A DNA stretch of 64,000 nt from Phaseolus vulgaris (lineage: Eukaryota > Streptophyta > Magnoliopsida > Fabales > Fabaceae): contig NC_023753.2 in the NCBI RefSeq assembly GCF_000499845.2, forward strand, positions 23,670,942 through 23,734,941, given 5' to 3'. The notes below the pieces were generated by a model. It saw only the letters and a program-made list of their open reading frames with translations, was not told the DNA's origin and did not search any database. Below, piece by piece: positions 1 to 12,650 of the stretch. How positions within the stretch are numbered: position 1 is the first letter of the stretch; every line of letters begins with the position of its first letter. The position numbers and the translations under genes were made by a program.

Positions 1-377
1 AAACTCCTCTGAACGTACTTTTTCAGAAACTTGTCTCATTAGCACTTGAAGCGAACAAAAGAAAGAGGATGAGAAAACATCTCCCTGCGATTTTGGTTTT
101 TGAAGCACTTTTCAAAACTAAAATAGATTTTGAATGAGAAATCGGTTCCTCGGTAGTATGAGATGGTTTCAGAAAACAACTTTTGAGACCAAAATGTTAT
201 AAGAGAATCCAACGGGTCAGTGAATTTCTGTGTTCTAATAGAGTCTTTTGTTTCTGTTTCAATAGAATGATATGTAAAATTCTCAACAATTTACAATTTT
301 CCATGTTGGTTCTGGAAGTGTTTGTTTTTCAGGTATTGATCATCCTTATTCACGAAACTGTTTATACATTCTTGCAG

Positions 378-476
378 GCAATATTCAGAGGAGCAATGAA
401 GGGAAAGCTAATTGTGAATTCTCCTCTCCCTCCTGAACGTATACCAAACTTTCAGATACTATACAAGGATGTCTGA
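378..476 (+). CDS. possible terminal exon of an unrecognised gene
   Basis: A pyrimidine-containing stretch ending in ttgcag (AG at 376-377) precedes an open frame of 32 codons that ends in TGA at 474-476. The predicted tail contains RGAMKGKLIVNSPLPPERIP, a composition more protein-like than the surrounding AT-rich sequence. I do not recognise the family. The gene body would lie left of the window, on the plus strand. A second acceptor-like ttttcag lies near 333, so the exon boundary is uncertain. It could equally be chance open sequence. Confidence 0.25.
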   Translation, partial: AIFRGAMKGKLIVNSPLPPERIPNFQILYKDV

Positions 477-1780
477 AAATTGAAATCAACCCTTCAATCT
501 TTTCTTTCCGTAGGGGTATTAGAAAAATTTAGATACTTATATACTATTGCCTTTTTTCCTCTTTTCCTTTGCATGTGCTGACTTGTAAAATTAATCTTTG
601 GCGTAGCATGTGCTGATTTGTATAGTTCTAAATAAGTCATTTTTTTATCAAAGTAAATTTCACTAGAATTAAGAGAATTAAAATTCAACTCAATTTAATA
701 TATTTTTCCCTAAAAACTAAATCAATTTATTAGTATTACATGTGATCACTAGAACCAAGTTTTCCAATCCAATATCAAATGAATGTTGTACATACAACTG
801 TGAAAAACTGTATATTAAAAATGGTGTAGCTTTAATTTACTTCCTTGTGCAAGTTGAATACCTACATTTTTTGTGCATACTTAAAATGTGATCTAATTGG
901 GAATGGATATGAGACATCTTGTGTCTTTTAATAGTTTTTTTTTTTTTGCTTATAAAAGAAATATGTATGCATTTATTTAAGTTTAACAAAATATAAAATT
1001 TATCTCAATGAAATATTTCTTCTATTACTAATCAATTCACGTAGTGACCTCAATCTTAGAAAACATATATTTTTCCAATCATGGGTTTTAAACTTCAAAA
1101 ATAATTGTTAGAAATATTATCCTATAGTGTCCCAATTATAATTAAACTGGTTTTGTAAACTATAAAAGAAATTTGGGCTAACCTTAACAACGAAATGTAA
1201 TAAATATTTATATTGTAAAATTTAAAAAAAATGTGTTACAATTCTATATCAAACTGTATAAAAGTAATTAATGGAGAATCATCCATTACATGGACATGCA
1301 ACTTAAACTTATAAAATTATATAAAATTAGAAACCATTTTAAGTAAATATTTTTGAACTAAAAATGTGAGCAACTTTTTGTTTAGATATTTTAATATTTT
1401 TATTATTATTATTCAACATTAAGGCAACGAAATAGAAAGAAGAGTTTCACGTTCTTTCGGCGTAGAAATTTGCACTCAAGAACCCAAATTTTTCAATACA
1501 CTGCGTATTATTTTAGTACTCCCATACTTTTTTCTGGTATCCCTTTAGATATAGAAAAAAAATTCAAACTATTTATTGGTTGTAAACATTCTAAGTTATA
1601 ATTTTACAACTCAAAAATATATTATAAATTTCATAATTCAGAAATGTATCATGAATTGTAAAATTTGAAAGATGTTTTTAATCTAAAAGTGTATTTCTGA
1701 TTATACAATTGAATTCTAGATTTATAAAACACAATTGGATTCTAGTTCCATACTATATAAAATTTGAAAATATATTTTGA
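477..1780. other. AT-rich intergenic sequence, no gene seen
   Basis: Both strands are dense in stop codons and homopolymer A/T runs. No convincing splice sites, RNA gene or transposon terminus was found here. Confidence 0.6.
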
Positions 1781-1834
1781 ATTACATAATTCAAAAATAT
1801 ATTCTAGATTACATAATTCAAAAATATATTATAG
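1781..1834. repeat. short tandem repeat, about 27-bp period
   Basis: The string attacataattcaaaaatat occurs at 1781 and again at 1808, giving two near-identical 27-bp units. More diverged copies (taatt...caaaaatatatt) lie upstream from about 1600, so this is a decayed AT-rich minisatellite. The open frame across it (NYIIQKYILDYIIQKYI) is a by-product of the repeat. Confidence 0.6.
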
Positions 1835-4800
1835 GTAATCTTCTACTTTATACAATCCAGAATACATTTCCAATACTCCAAAAAATCAGAAAAAAAAATC
1901 ATAGGAGTGCTAAAAGTAATTGTCCACTCACCAACCCACCTCTAAAAGGAAAAGCCCAGGATTCACTAACCCAACAAATCAAGGGCAAATTCTTCTTCCA
2001 CACCCATGTTTTCCTCCTGTACCAGTACTTCAAAAAATACCAAAATTACATTTTTTACATTGGATTTTTTTTTTTAATTTAGATTGTGGAACATGGAGAT
2101 ATTTCTGATTATAAAATCCAGAAGTTAATATTTATAATTTTGTACATTCCAAAATACAAAAATTTGTACTCCAATTGGACACAATCTAGAATACAATATA
2201 AAATTTATGTTCTTAATTATATAAATTGGGATATAAGATTTATTTTATGAATTACACTATGAAATACAAATTTAGAATACTAGTATAATTTTATATTATA
2301 TTCTGTACCACATCACATTACAACTCAACTCATTCAGAGATATTTTTATAAAGATTCAACGAAAAAGCTTAGATTCATTGATAAACCTTGACAATGACTG
2401 TGTTAATATGCTCCAGCTAGTATCCAACCATCTATAAAGGTGAACAACGATTCTCAACACATCTTTTATTTTTATAATATGTACTATTAAAATCTTCTAA
2501 CTCATGAAGAGATGTATAATTTATTTATTTATTTATTAAAGGTAAAATGATAATTTCAGATCCATGGGAGTGAAGGAGAATTTGCCCAAACCAAGTAAAC
2601 GGGCCCAATAAACCCTCTTGATACATTTGTTTATAAGCAAAAAAAATAACAAAATAACAAAAATATATGCTACAAAGAATAATAACAAAAAAAGTTTGTT
2701 CCGAATTATGCTACAAAGAATAATAACAAAAAATGTCCGAACAGTTTTGGTGATCTGAATTCTAGCACTGATTCGATAATCTAATGTTCGATAAATCAAT
2801 ATTGTGTGTGTTTGGCCGAGACAGGGAGCAACTGGACCGAGGAACATTCATGCTTTACATCGTGTCGTCGTTTTGTTCTATATTCTTTTTCAACTGTCAC
2901 CTTATGTGTGTCATGATTTGAACTGGAATTTCAAGGATACCATTATTTCTAATCCCAATGGAAAATGTAATAATTTCATAGCATAACTATAATTTTTTAA
3001 ATGAATTATTTTCAATGACAACACTGAAAGGAAAGTTATATAAGCTCAGATTGCTTGAAGTGCTCAAAATTGTTTGGTTTGGTAAAAAAACAAGAGTTAA
3101 GACACAAAGTGTACACAGGCTGGAGTATTATTTATAAAATTTTGACAACTCATTAGATAGAAGAACCAGCTCTACATATTTGGCTGCCAGCACCAGAAAA
3201 TATCATAGCCATAAAACCCTTTTACTTAATTTCATTGGGTGATTAATTATGTTGTAACATCTTACATAGGAGAGTGAAATGAAATGTTTTTAATATTTTT
3301 TATTTTAATTAATATCCTTTGTTATTAAATATATATTGATAAGTAAGTATCGAATAAGAGAGAAGGTTTCATTCATCTTTGATGGCCCCCACGAGTGTGA
3401 GTGGTTTGAATCTTGCAGCTGAAGAAGCAGAGAGTTGCATAAATAGAAAGTAGCCTTAAATAGTTCCAATTAAAAGCAGCCAAGAAGCAAAATAAACAAA
3501 TATGGGACCATACACTTTTCTTTAACCCCACGACATGGCCAACTTGGTTCCAACCAAGTTTCGCAATAAAGCCTGCTTCATCTTTTCCACTTTCACACTT
3601 CCCAATCCCATTTTCACCACTTTCAATTAAAAATACTTTAAATCATTTATGAGTACCAAAGAAGATTTGAATTTAAATATTCTTGACATCCAAAGTAAAC
3701 TCAAAATAATATGTTCTTTTCTAAGGTTGTTTCACACAACTGTTTTTCTTTTCATAAAATAATACAGAAACTAAATTCCTATGAAAGAACAAATTCAAGC
3801 TATTTTGTCAAACCCTTCAAGTTAGGCTTATAATAAATTAAACCAATTATAAAAATAGTAGATGTAGTGCCCATATAAAATTCAAAATAATAAGTCACGT
3901 TGCCAGTAATCAGTAGAATAAAAATAAAATTTGTTGGAGTTACTGAAGAAGAACATTAAATAAATATCAAGATGCTGAAATTTAAATATAATCCAACTTT
4001 CTAAAACAATCTAGTAAAATTATACATATTATAATTTGATCAGATATCAAGTATTTGATAATAAAATATATCAATTTTACTATAAACATTCATTATAATT
4101 TTAAATGTAATTAAAGGAAAATAAAAATAATCTTTATATAAAATGAAAGTAGAGTAAAAAGTTAAATTTGGAATAATTGTCATTTATTTAATTTTTTACT
4201 ATATATAATACCTCATGAACTTACCAAGGAAAACTTTAACGTCTACCACATCGTATAGTTAGCGTAGGGTTTAGTAACTATTAGGAATAAAGAAAAAAAA
4301 AATACGTATCTCTACGGCAACTTTAAGATCATTGTAAACCTTGATTCTGTTTAAAGTAAAAATGATGTTAATGTGAATTATCTAAATTTGGTAGCAACAC
4401 AGAGAATGGTAACATATGGACAATTTGACATGTAAGGTGATTGCTAAAACATTCTCTAAATATTTGTTTGATTAGTCAAATGTTGGTAAACAGTTCTGAT
4501 TTAATAGTCATGTATTTGGTAAACACATACAACCACCACCCCAAACTCTCTACCAATTCCAACAAATAATATTATTTGAATATCAAATTACATACACTTC
4601 CACTCATATGCGGAATTTCCATAAAAATGCAGGCAATTTTTTCTCTTTCAAAAAAATAAAGTTTTTTTTTTAAGTTATAAAATCATATTAATGTGACACA
4701 ATTTTATATTATAAAAAATATATTAAATAATATGATTTTTAATATATTATTTAAAATTTGTGATACGATTTCAATTTAAATTAGTTATTTTAAAATGGTA

Positions 4801-6231
4801 TCATTTTGAGATAATTTTACTTTTACACATTATTTTATTTTAATAAATTAACATTATTTTTTTTAATTTATAAATTTCTTAAAAATAATCCTATTTTAAT
4901 AAAAATAGACAAAAATTATCCCAATTTCATAAAAAAAGCACATGCTTATCAAGATTGCATTACACAGTGCTAATTGAAATCAAGCTATATTTAAGCAATT
5001 TTTTTATCCATTACTTGCTAGACTAAACAAGATTAGCCAAATTCAGGAGAAAAAAAGTACAAGTAACCTAATTTAGGAGAATTGAAAATATTTTGGATAA
5101 ATATTTTAGACATAAATTTAGGAGAAATCTACATGCTGATTCGAGTAAAACTAGATTATTTTTTAACTAAAGTGTCTTATACATACACACATATATAAAA
5201 ATATATATATGTATAGTCAATCAAATTTTATAACAAAGATGGATTATTAAATATTATAATTAAATTAGATATAAAAAAAAACACGTTATTCATTGGGAAA
5301 CTACTATGTGTCGGAAGTTAACTCCAACAAGAAAACATGAGATAATATTTTTTTACAATTAGAGAAGATCCTCTAAAAAGAGGAACAATCCATAGAGAGT
5401 GTGACTAATAATTATAACACTTAAAGTGAGGTGTTAGGCCAAGACAGGTTGGGAAACTGTTCATTATGAATGGCTTTTGGATTTGAGTTTGAACCATAAC
5501 ATGCATTATTCATCATTAATCAAAATAATTAACACCTCTTCTTAAGAGAATCAAATTATAATGCCCTTCCATGCAAACCAAAACGTATACTTTTATATTT
5601 GTTTCATGTAAGAACTCTACTTTTTTTTTATAGTTTCTTTTTATATATATAACTTCTTACTATAGTTAATTTTATTCTCTATATGGTTAAAAGAAACATG
5701 TTAATCCCACTAATAATGGATAACTATTAAATCAACATCAGAAACACTAACTTACACCGCTTAAACCAAGTTAAACACCAAACTAATTTTAAATTGTACG
5801 ACATTGATGAAAGATGATGAGAAAGAAGGATTGCATAAATTTTGTAATGCAGATGTTTTGAATTGGGTATAACTTAAAAGGTTGAATTTCCATAATGGGC
5901 AATAATTTGATGAATTTTTAAAGAGTTGGGAAAAGGTGGTGACTATTCCACATACTTTAGTTGAAGATGATCCACATAAATGGTAGTAATTTATTTAGTG
6001 GTGAAGGATGAGGTATTCACCATAATTCATTATACAATCTCTACATGTGTGAATTGAAATATCAAAAGTTAAAGAACAGTATTCTCATAAACAAACAACA
6101 TTGCCAATACTTTTTAAACACATCCTATAATTGTCCAAATAACTTAAACTTTAAAAAAACGATTATTTAACATTTGGATATCCATATGTCAAGTATAAAA
6201 CCTATAACTACTCCACTAAATAAACTTTTTT

Positions 6232-6360
6232 GTTATATTATAATAATAATAAATTATTATTAGGATTAGTATTATTGATAATAATAATACTAATTTTTTA
6301 ATAATAATATTATGATTAATAATAATAATAATAAAAATTTTAATGTTATTATTATTATTT
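6232..6360. repeat. TAA/TTA microsatellite with hairpin potential
   Basis: Interrupted runs of TAA, ATT and TTA on the same strand (for example aataataataataaa followed by gttattattattattt) can pair with one another. This is a simple-sequence array, probably hypervariable. Confidence 0.7.
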
Positions 6361-8050
6361 GATTTGAATATATTTTATGATTTTGATTTGGAAATGTTGG
6401 AGAATGAAAAAAAAATATATTATATATTTAGAATTGAAAGTATAATTTTTTATTTTTATGAATGAATTAATTAAACATGATTTAAAATATTTACAATTTA
6501 ATAAAAGGTGAACTAAAGTAACTTAATTATTTTAGATCACGTTTTTTTAATGTAATTTATTTTTTTTAAAGACCATTGTAATAAAAAAAATGCAACTTAA
6601 ACATCCATAATAATAAAAAAGTTATAATGATTCATAAGTTATATTTATAATAATATTGTATTTTCCACTCTTAAACCATATTTATATGCATAATTATTAA
6701 TGGTTAAAAATATTATTAATTATTCCTATTCTAATGATGCAAAAAGTTAAATATAATATTAAAGTTATCTCTTAAGTTTAATAAGTTACTTCTTAATTTA
6801 TGAGTTAGTTTGAGTAATAAAAAAAGTGTTTAATAGAATAAGTAATTAACTCATTGTAGAAGTTTATAACTTGTAAACTTTTAATCTATTTTAGTTAATT
6901 TTTTATTCATCATAACTCTCATAAAATTAAGTTAAATTTAAAATTTACTTTTTAATATGTTTTTAAACCTTAATCAGAATTTCAGAGCTTTGATTTATAT
7001 TGTCATGCATAACTCTTTGATTGTCATACATGACAAGTTCGTTACCTTATATAATAACTATTTTAAAAGATGATATTTTATAAATTAATAGTATAAAAAA
7101 TTAGAATGGAAATACATGAAAATTAAGTTATTTTCTGGTTTCCATAATCTAGTCATGACCACATGCTAACTCTACAGATATTAATGTTTCTAGTGTTGCT
7201 AAAAAATAAAAGTGTGTGCTTAATGAATATAAGTGTCGGCTTTGCTTTTTTTATTCAACACTTTATAGTCAAAAGTTAAGCAAATTCATCCATGTTTTTG
7301 GTCAACTAACTATGTAACATGAGTATATAACATAGAAGCTGAAAGAAAGTCAACACTAGGTTTAAAATATTTAATCCAAATTAGTTAGGTAATCCACCCA
7401 TTTAAACTACTAATCTAATTCAATTCTTCTATACTTCAACTTCTGCTTACACTCACTGTTCTAACAAAATGTAGTCAACTTTATTTCATGTCTTTCGTAT
7501 AATAAATATATAATTCTAGGAAAACAAATACCAATGACTATAGGGTAAATCTTTAACACTAATCGAATGATCCTTCTTTTTGAGAATTTAATGTGATAAC
7601 ACTAATCTTTAACACTCACTGTTCCCTCTTTTTTATCTCTTTCACTCTTTTCAATACCACTACACTTTGATATTATCATTTTATTGTGTTTGATTTAATA
7701 TATTAAAAAGGTTTTCATACATTTTAAAATATTAAAATTAATTTATTTTAAAAAACACAGTAAAATTTTAATAGATAATTTAAATTTCTTGTAATCCTGT
7801 TTAGTTAACTTCCAACTCAATGTACAACCGTCCCATCTTACAGTGTTAGGATTTTTTTATTCTATCTCACTTAATATTTAAGAAATATACTTTAAACTTA
7901 ATTAAATACTATAAAATTAATTTTTAAATTAAAATATTATAAAATGCTTTATTTTTATTTAATGTAAAATTTTGTATTTCCATTCTTACCAATCGATACG
8001 TATAAGTTAAAACTACAAATATTAGTGGTCCAAAAAACTTACAAATATTA

Positions 8051-8075
8051 TATCGATTGAAAATATCAATCGATA
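8051..8075. repeat. perfect 10-bp inverted repeat
   Basis: tatcgattga at 8051-8060 is the exact reverse complement of tcaatcgata at 8066-8075, with a 5-nt loop. Further ATCGAT/AATCG-containing words occur near 7991 and 8140. Function unknown. Confidence 0.6.
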
Positions 8076-9781
8076 TAAAGCACTCACCGTTGAAAAGTTG
8101 TCACATCACCGAATACAGTTTTATTTTACCACAACGTTATATCAATCGGTCGCGTGTCTCTGGCAGGATATCAACATATAAGGACTCTAATAGTAAAGTA
8201 ACAAGTTTTTCTAACAACGACAGGCTTGCAGTTTCCAAAAGATATTCCTCAGCGTGTTCCTTCGCTTTGCTCCATTCACTTTTTTCAATTCTTAGTCCAG
8301 TGCAAAAAGTTGACCAAGTCCTTTGGTTTCCTTCTTCTAATGTGTCACTCTCATTATTAAGGAAGCTTATATTATATAAGACCTATTCTTCATTATCACC
8401 ACATAAGCTTCTGGACTCCATGCATTTTCTGGAATATTCTTCCTACCAAAAATTCTCATTCATTAGTATCTTCAAATCAGAGGTTGCCACTGTATTCAAC
8501 ATGCAACCTTTCTAATTTTGTCATTTTATTGAGTTTTTACTTAATAATTTCTAATTAAAATACATATGCAGAAACTAACACATCAACACTAATCAATTGT
8601 AAAAAATAAACAATACAAAATTTAATATGGTTTGGTCGCCAATCTGTAACCTACATTCACCTGAATAACTAATTAGATTTTTATTTGGTTTATTACAATT
8701 TTATTACAAACACGAAGATTTCTTAAATAGAGATTATAAAAGAAAAACAATAATTAAGTTTACTCATTAAAACATGATATCTAGTCAGTCCAATTCAATT
8801 GATCTGCCTGCCTTCACGTTCAAATCTCACTTTTATTTTTATGATATCAAATTGTTATATCATATTATTGATTAAGGTAAAACTGAAATTTCATGAACGA
8901 AATATAATTGAGTACTGGAAGTGAAGGTTCTGAACGTGATTAATATTTATTTGGATGGAGCATGACATGCATTACATTGTGTTACCAAATCTAGCTACTA
9001 TACCTAATCTCTTTTATATTTTCTAATAGTTTCAAATAAAAATATATACTAACCGACATTAGAGTCCAACCACTACGTACGTACAATCTAGCGGCCTTTG
9101 CAATTGCTATTGCAAGCAAGTGTTTCTTTGTATCACTTCTTTAATCAAAACAAAACCACAACCATAATTTAAAATTATGTTTCTCTCTTTTGGGAATCCA
9201 TAATTAGATATACAAATTTGTATTTGAAGTACGATGAATAGCTAAAAGATGAAGATAGATTAGGATGTGCTTAAGAAAAGAAAAGTGAGTGAAAACATAA
9301 GCAGATGAATTAAGTGTAAGACACGAGTAAAACTGACATTAAATAGTACAGTAGTGCTACCTAATCACAGTTGACAAAAAAGCTAAGAACAAAATTAAGG
9401 AAACATAACCCCACAAATTATGGGCATAAAAAAAGGGTGTCTAATTAAGGTAAGGGCATTTGGCACTCCTACTGTGTCAGCTTCTGGAAGATTGTGGTTG
9501 TAAGGAAGAATTGAAGATATGATGAAGCCAAAGGCGTTGATAACGTATGGGTATGGGTAGACGGAAAGACAAATTATTTGGTTAAACGAGTATTAGTGAA
9601 AAATAATATATTTTTCTTTGTTATTAATAATTTTAATATTCTTTTTCATTTTTATTATTATTTATTTTAATATATAATGAGATTTTCTATTTTGGTGTTC
9701 ATACTTTTATTTTGTTTTAATTATATTTTAAAATTATAAAAAATCTATGATAATGTATAATTAGATTTTCTATCTTCATCT

Positions 9782-9789
<8 letters not shown>

Positions 9790-9821
<32 letters not shown>
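9790..9821. repeat. (TA)n microsatellite
   Basis: An uninterrupted AT dinucleotide run of about 32 bases. Confidence 0.9.
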
Positions 9822-9823
<2 letters not shown>

Positions 9824-11263
9824 AACTTAAAATATATTCTAAAATTATAAAATAAACAAAGAATTATAGGTATAAATTACTTTTAAATTAATAATATACT
9901 ACAAATCACCTACTATAATTACTATTTTTTTTTATTTCTTAAAAAAAATAGAGGCTTAATAATGAAAATAGTAAAACAATTAAAGAAATATTTATAATTA
10001 ATTTTAAGTATTATTAATTATATGTGGTATTTAAAAATAAAATATTATAAAGATTTTGTACCAAATTATAAAAACTTTGTAAATATTTGTATTTCTATAA
10101 GCCATAATCTTGTAATAGGAATATTTAGAAAAACTCTAAGCTTATATAGAAACATGTAAAACTGGTATTGTAATAGTTAGATGTATTTTTTAGGTGTTAC
10201 ATTTGTAATCACTGTCACGAATGGTGCACGGTGATTCTTGGTGGTATGTTATGGTATAAAATGAAAAATGAAGAACCGATAATAAAAAATGAACAAAAAT
10301 AAATAAAAAATTAAATAGAAAACAAAATAACAAAATAGAACAATCATCTTTTTCACTTCTCTCATCTGTTCAAAGTAAAAGTTTTACGTAATTAACTTGT
10401 AATCTATAATTCACGATTATTGAAATAAATAGCGTGTGTTCACACTTGCACATTGTACTTTCACTTTGAGGATCAATCTAGTAAGAAGTAAAAAAAGTCT
10501 ACTTTGAGAAGATTCTTTTAACACTTAAGTTAATAAAAGTTTTTAAAAGTATTTAATAAGTAAAAAAAATTGAATGAGTACTTCTTGAAGAATCAAGCTA
10601 TATTTATATGCTTTTAAGCTTAGGTTAATATCTACATATAAGGTATTATTAAGTATTGGAGTATTTAGTTTGTTGTATATAAGTACTATGGATTCATATT
10701 ATTCTGAGTTGTTAGGATTCATTGGTGGTTTTATCCATGATTCTTGGAAGTTGGTAACGTATGTCCGAATATCTCATAGTAGGGTGGTACATTAGCTCCC
10801 AAACTCGAAATCCATGAAGAGGTGCTAGTGAATCGATGTGATGGTGAACGAGCTTTTGTATTCATTGAAATTGATTTAAGCAAAAACTATCAAGGTTGCA
10901 TGTTCAAACTTTATGTCTTGTTTGTTTCTATAGATGTATTGTTCATGAGCAAGAATTTGAGGGTATATTACTTATTTGGATCCATGATTTTGTGCATAAG
11001 AGAAGAAGATGATATACCTATAAACAGTTAATTTTATCTCCCCTTAAAATAAAAAGAAGTTGATGGAAAGCCAACTTACCACTTTGATTTTTCCAATTTT
11101 GCCATATTTTTTTTTTGTTTTGCATGCATGTGGGCACAATGCTTCATTTTAGAGAACCACATGATTTCATATTCCTTTTAATGCATTTTTCATGTTTTCT
11201 AATAATTTTCGTTAATAAAAATTATACTTCATTACAAATATTAGTTATACATAAAATATTTTA

Positions 11264-11415
11264 ATAAAATGAAATAATAATAATAATTAATAAAATTAAT
11301 AATAAATTAAATTTTAATAAAAAATATATAATTATTAATAATAAACAAATTATATAATAATAATTATTATTATAAATATAATAATACTATTTAAATTTAA
11401 TACAAAATTATTTTA
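11264..11415. repeat. ATT/AAT-rich simple sequence
   Basis: Imperfect aat/taat repeats with almost no G or C across about 150 bases. No coding potential. Confidence 0.6.
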
Positions 11416-12151
11416 TAATTATAATTTTTAAATTCATGAATATTTAAATTATTTATTTCTATATAAAAATTTAAATTTTTTACATATATTCATAATTTTA
11501 CATATGTATTATTTTTCTTTCAAATAACTCATATTTATTTTTTCAAAATTAATTATTAAACTATACCAAAAAATAACTTACATAATTTTAATTCATTTAA
11601 ATTTACACAAAAATAACTAATATTTGGAGAGGGGTTCTTGGTTGTTTGTAAACAACGTATTGGTTGCGACCAATGTTCTAACCATTAGTCTTCTAGGTTC
11701 AGTCAACTCAAACGTCGATCAAACATTGTCTCTTTCTTCTCCACGAGATGGGTCAATCCATCCATACCTCAACCTCCTCCACCACTAAAAAATAATAAAC
11801 TAGTCTTAGAGGGCCACTAATTCAAAGTTGTCTTTTTCATTTCTTTTAATTTATTATCAATTTTATCTTCACCTCCTTCCTTTGTATTTTCAAGATAGTA
11901 AAAAGCAAGTTTAGATCATTTAGTGAGAAATATTGTGGGAGTACCTTTTTCTTCTTCTTTTTTCAAATTTTGAGTTCTTTCCTCTAGTTAGGACTTCCAT
12001 GCAAGTGAGAAAAATTCCATGTGGCTTTTTGTGGATTTAAGTTTGTTGTAGTGTGTTTATTTACAAAGTTTAATCTCTTGAAAATAATTTAGAAGACCTT
12101 TGAGATTTTTTTAATTAACATTCTCTTCAAAATATGGGTATATATACATAA

Positions 12152-12650
12152 TGTATCGGTTAGTATCGGATGAGTCAGTCTCGAACCTGGTGATCGACCG
12201 AGACAAAGAACACCTCAAGTTACGCAATAAATAAGAGTAATGTCAGTTACCATAACACTTAATGAGTCACATTCATATCCCGAAATATGCGGGGAATATC
12301 TTTGACAAATCAGCTAAATACTGATTAATTGAAAGATGTTACAAATATTCTCTAGATATTCCAATATACCTATATACCAATATATTTGGCCCATCATGAC
12401 AATGACTCATAACTAACACTATAAATAAAACCATCTGTGAAGGTGTAAGGTACGTTTTTACCATTTACTAGAATACATCTTAAACCAGAGTACTTACTTG
12501 AGCGTCGGAGTACCTTTGCAGGTAATCCCTGACCGACGAGCATCAACATTTGACAAAGAAAACTTGAAGTAACCAGGAGATCATTGACACGTCAACAATT
12601 GTGCGTTTAGTCACAGGTACTATCTAGATCCTCCGGCTTACATAGATACA
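12152..12650 (+). mobile_element. solo LTR of a Tat-lineage Ty3 retrotransposon
   Basis: The segment starts TGTATCGGTTAGTATCGG and ends tagataca. It shares blocks with the LTRs of the minus-strand element at 44828-52482: the GAGCGTCGGAGTACCTTTGC block, the cgaaatatgcgggga block (reverse complement of the other copies), a CTATAAATA TATA box near 12420, and the terminal cacaggtactatct motif. Five-base flanks are cataa (left) and catta (right), an imperfect target duplication. No internal region is present, so this is a solo LTR left by LTR-LTR recombination, in the opposite orientation to its relative. Confidence 0.75.

Larger units (their letters stand above)
1835..12151. other. long AT-rich intergenic stretch, no gene seen
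   Basis: About 10 kb without a recognisable gene. The longest open frame, 8057-8515 on the plus strand (152 codons), has no recognisable motif, is serine/leucine-rich and low in complexity, and is best treated as chance. Shorter frames at 2536-2847 and 10822-11031 look equally uninformative. A 9-bp inverted repeat with a 2-nt loop lies at 3541-3560. Microsatellites are listed separately. I cannot exclude diverged MITEs. Confidence 0.5.

Noticed and set aside
3541..3560. aacttggttccaaccaagtt as a regulatory palindrome or small RNA precursor
   Set aside because: A single 9-bp inverted repeat with a 2-nt loop, no extended fold or repeated context; not enough to support a function.
8057..8515. 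152-codon open frame in intergenic DNA
   Set aside because: No recognisable domain, serine/leucine-rich, no splice or promoter context beyond chance A/T motifs.
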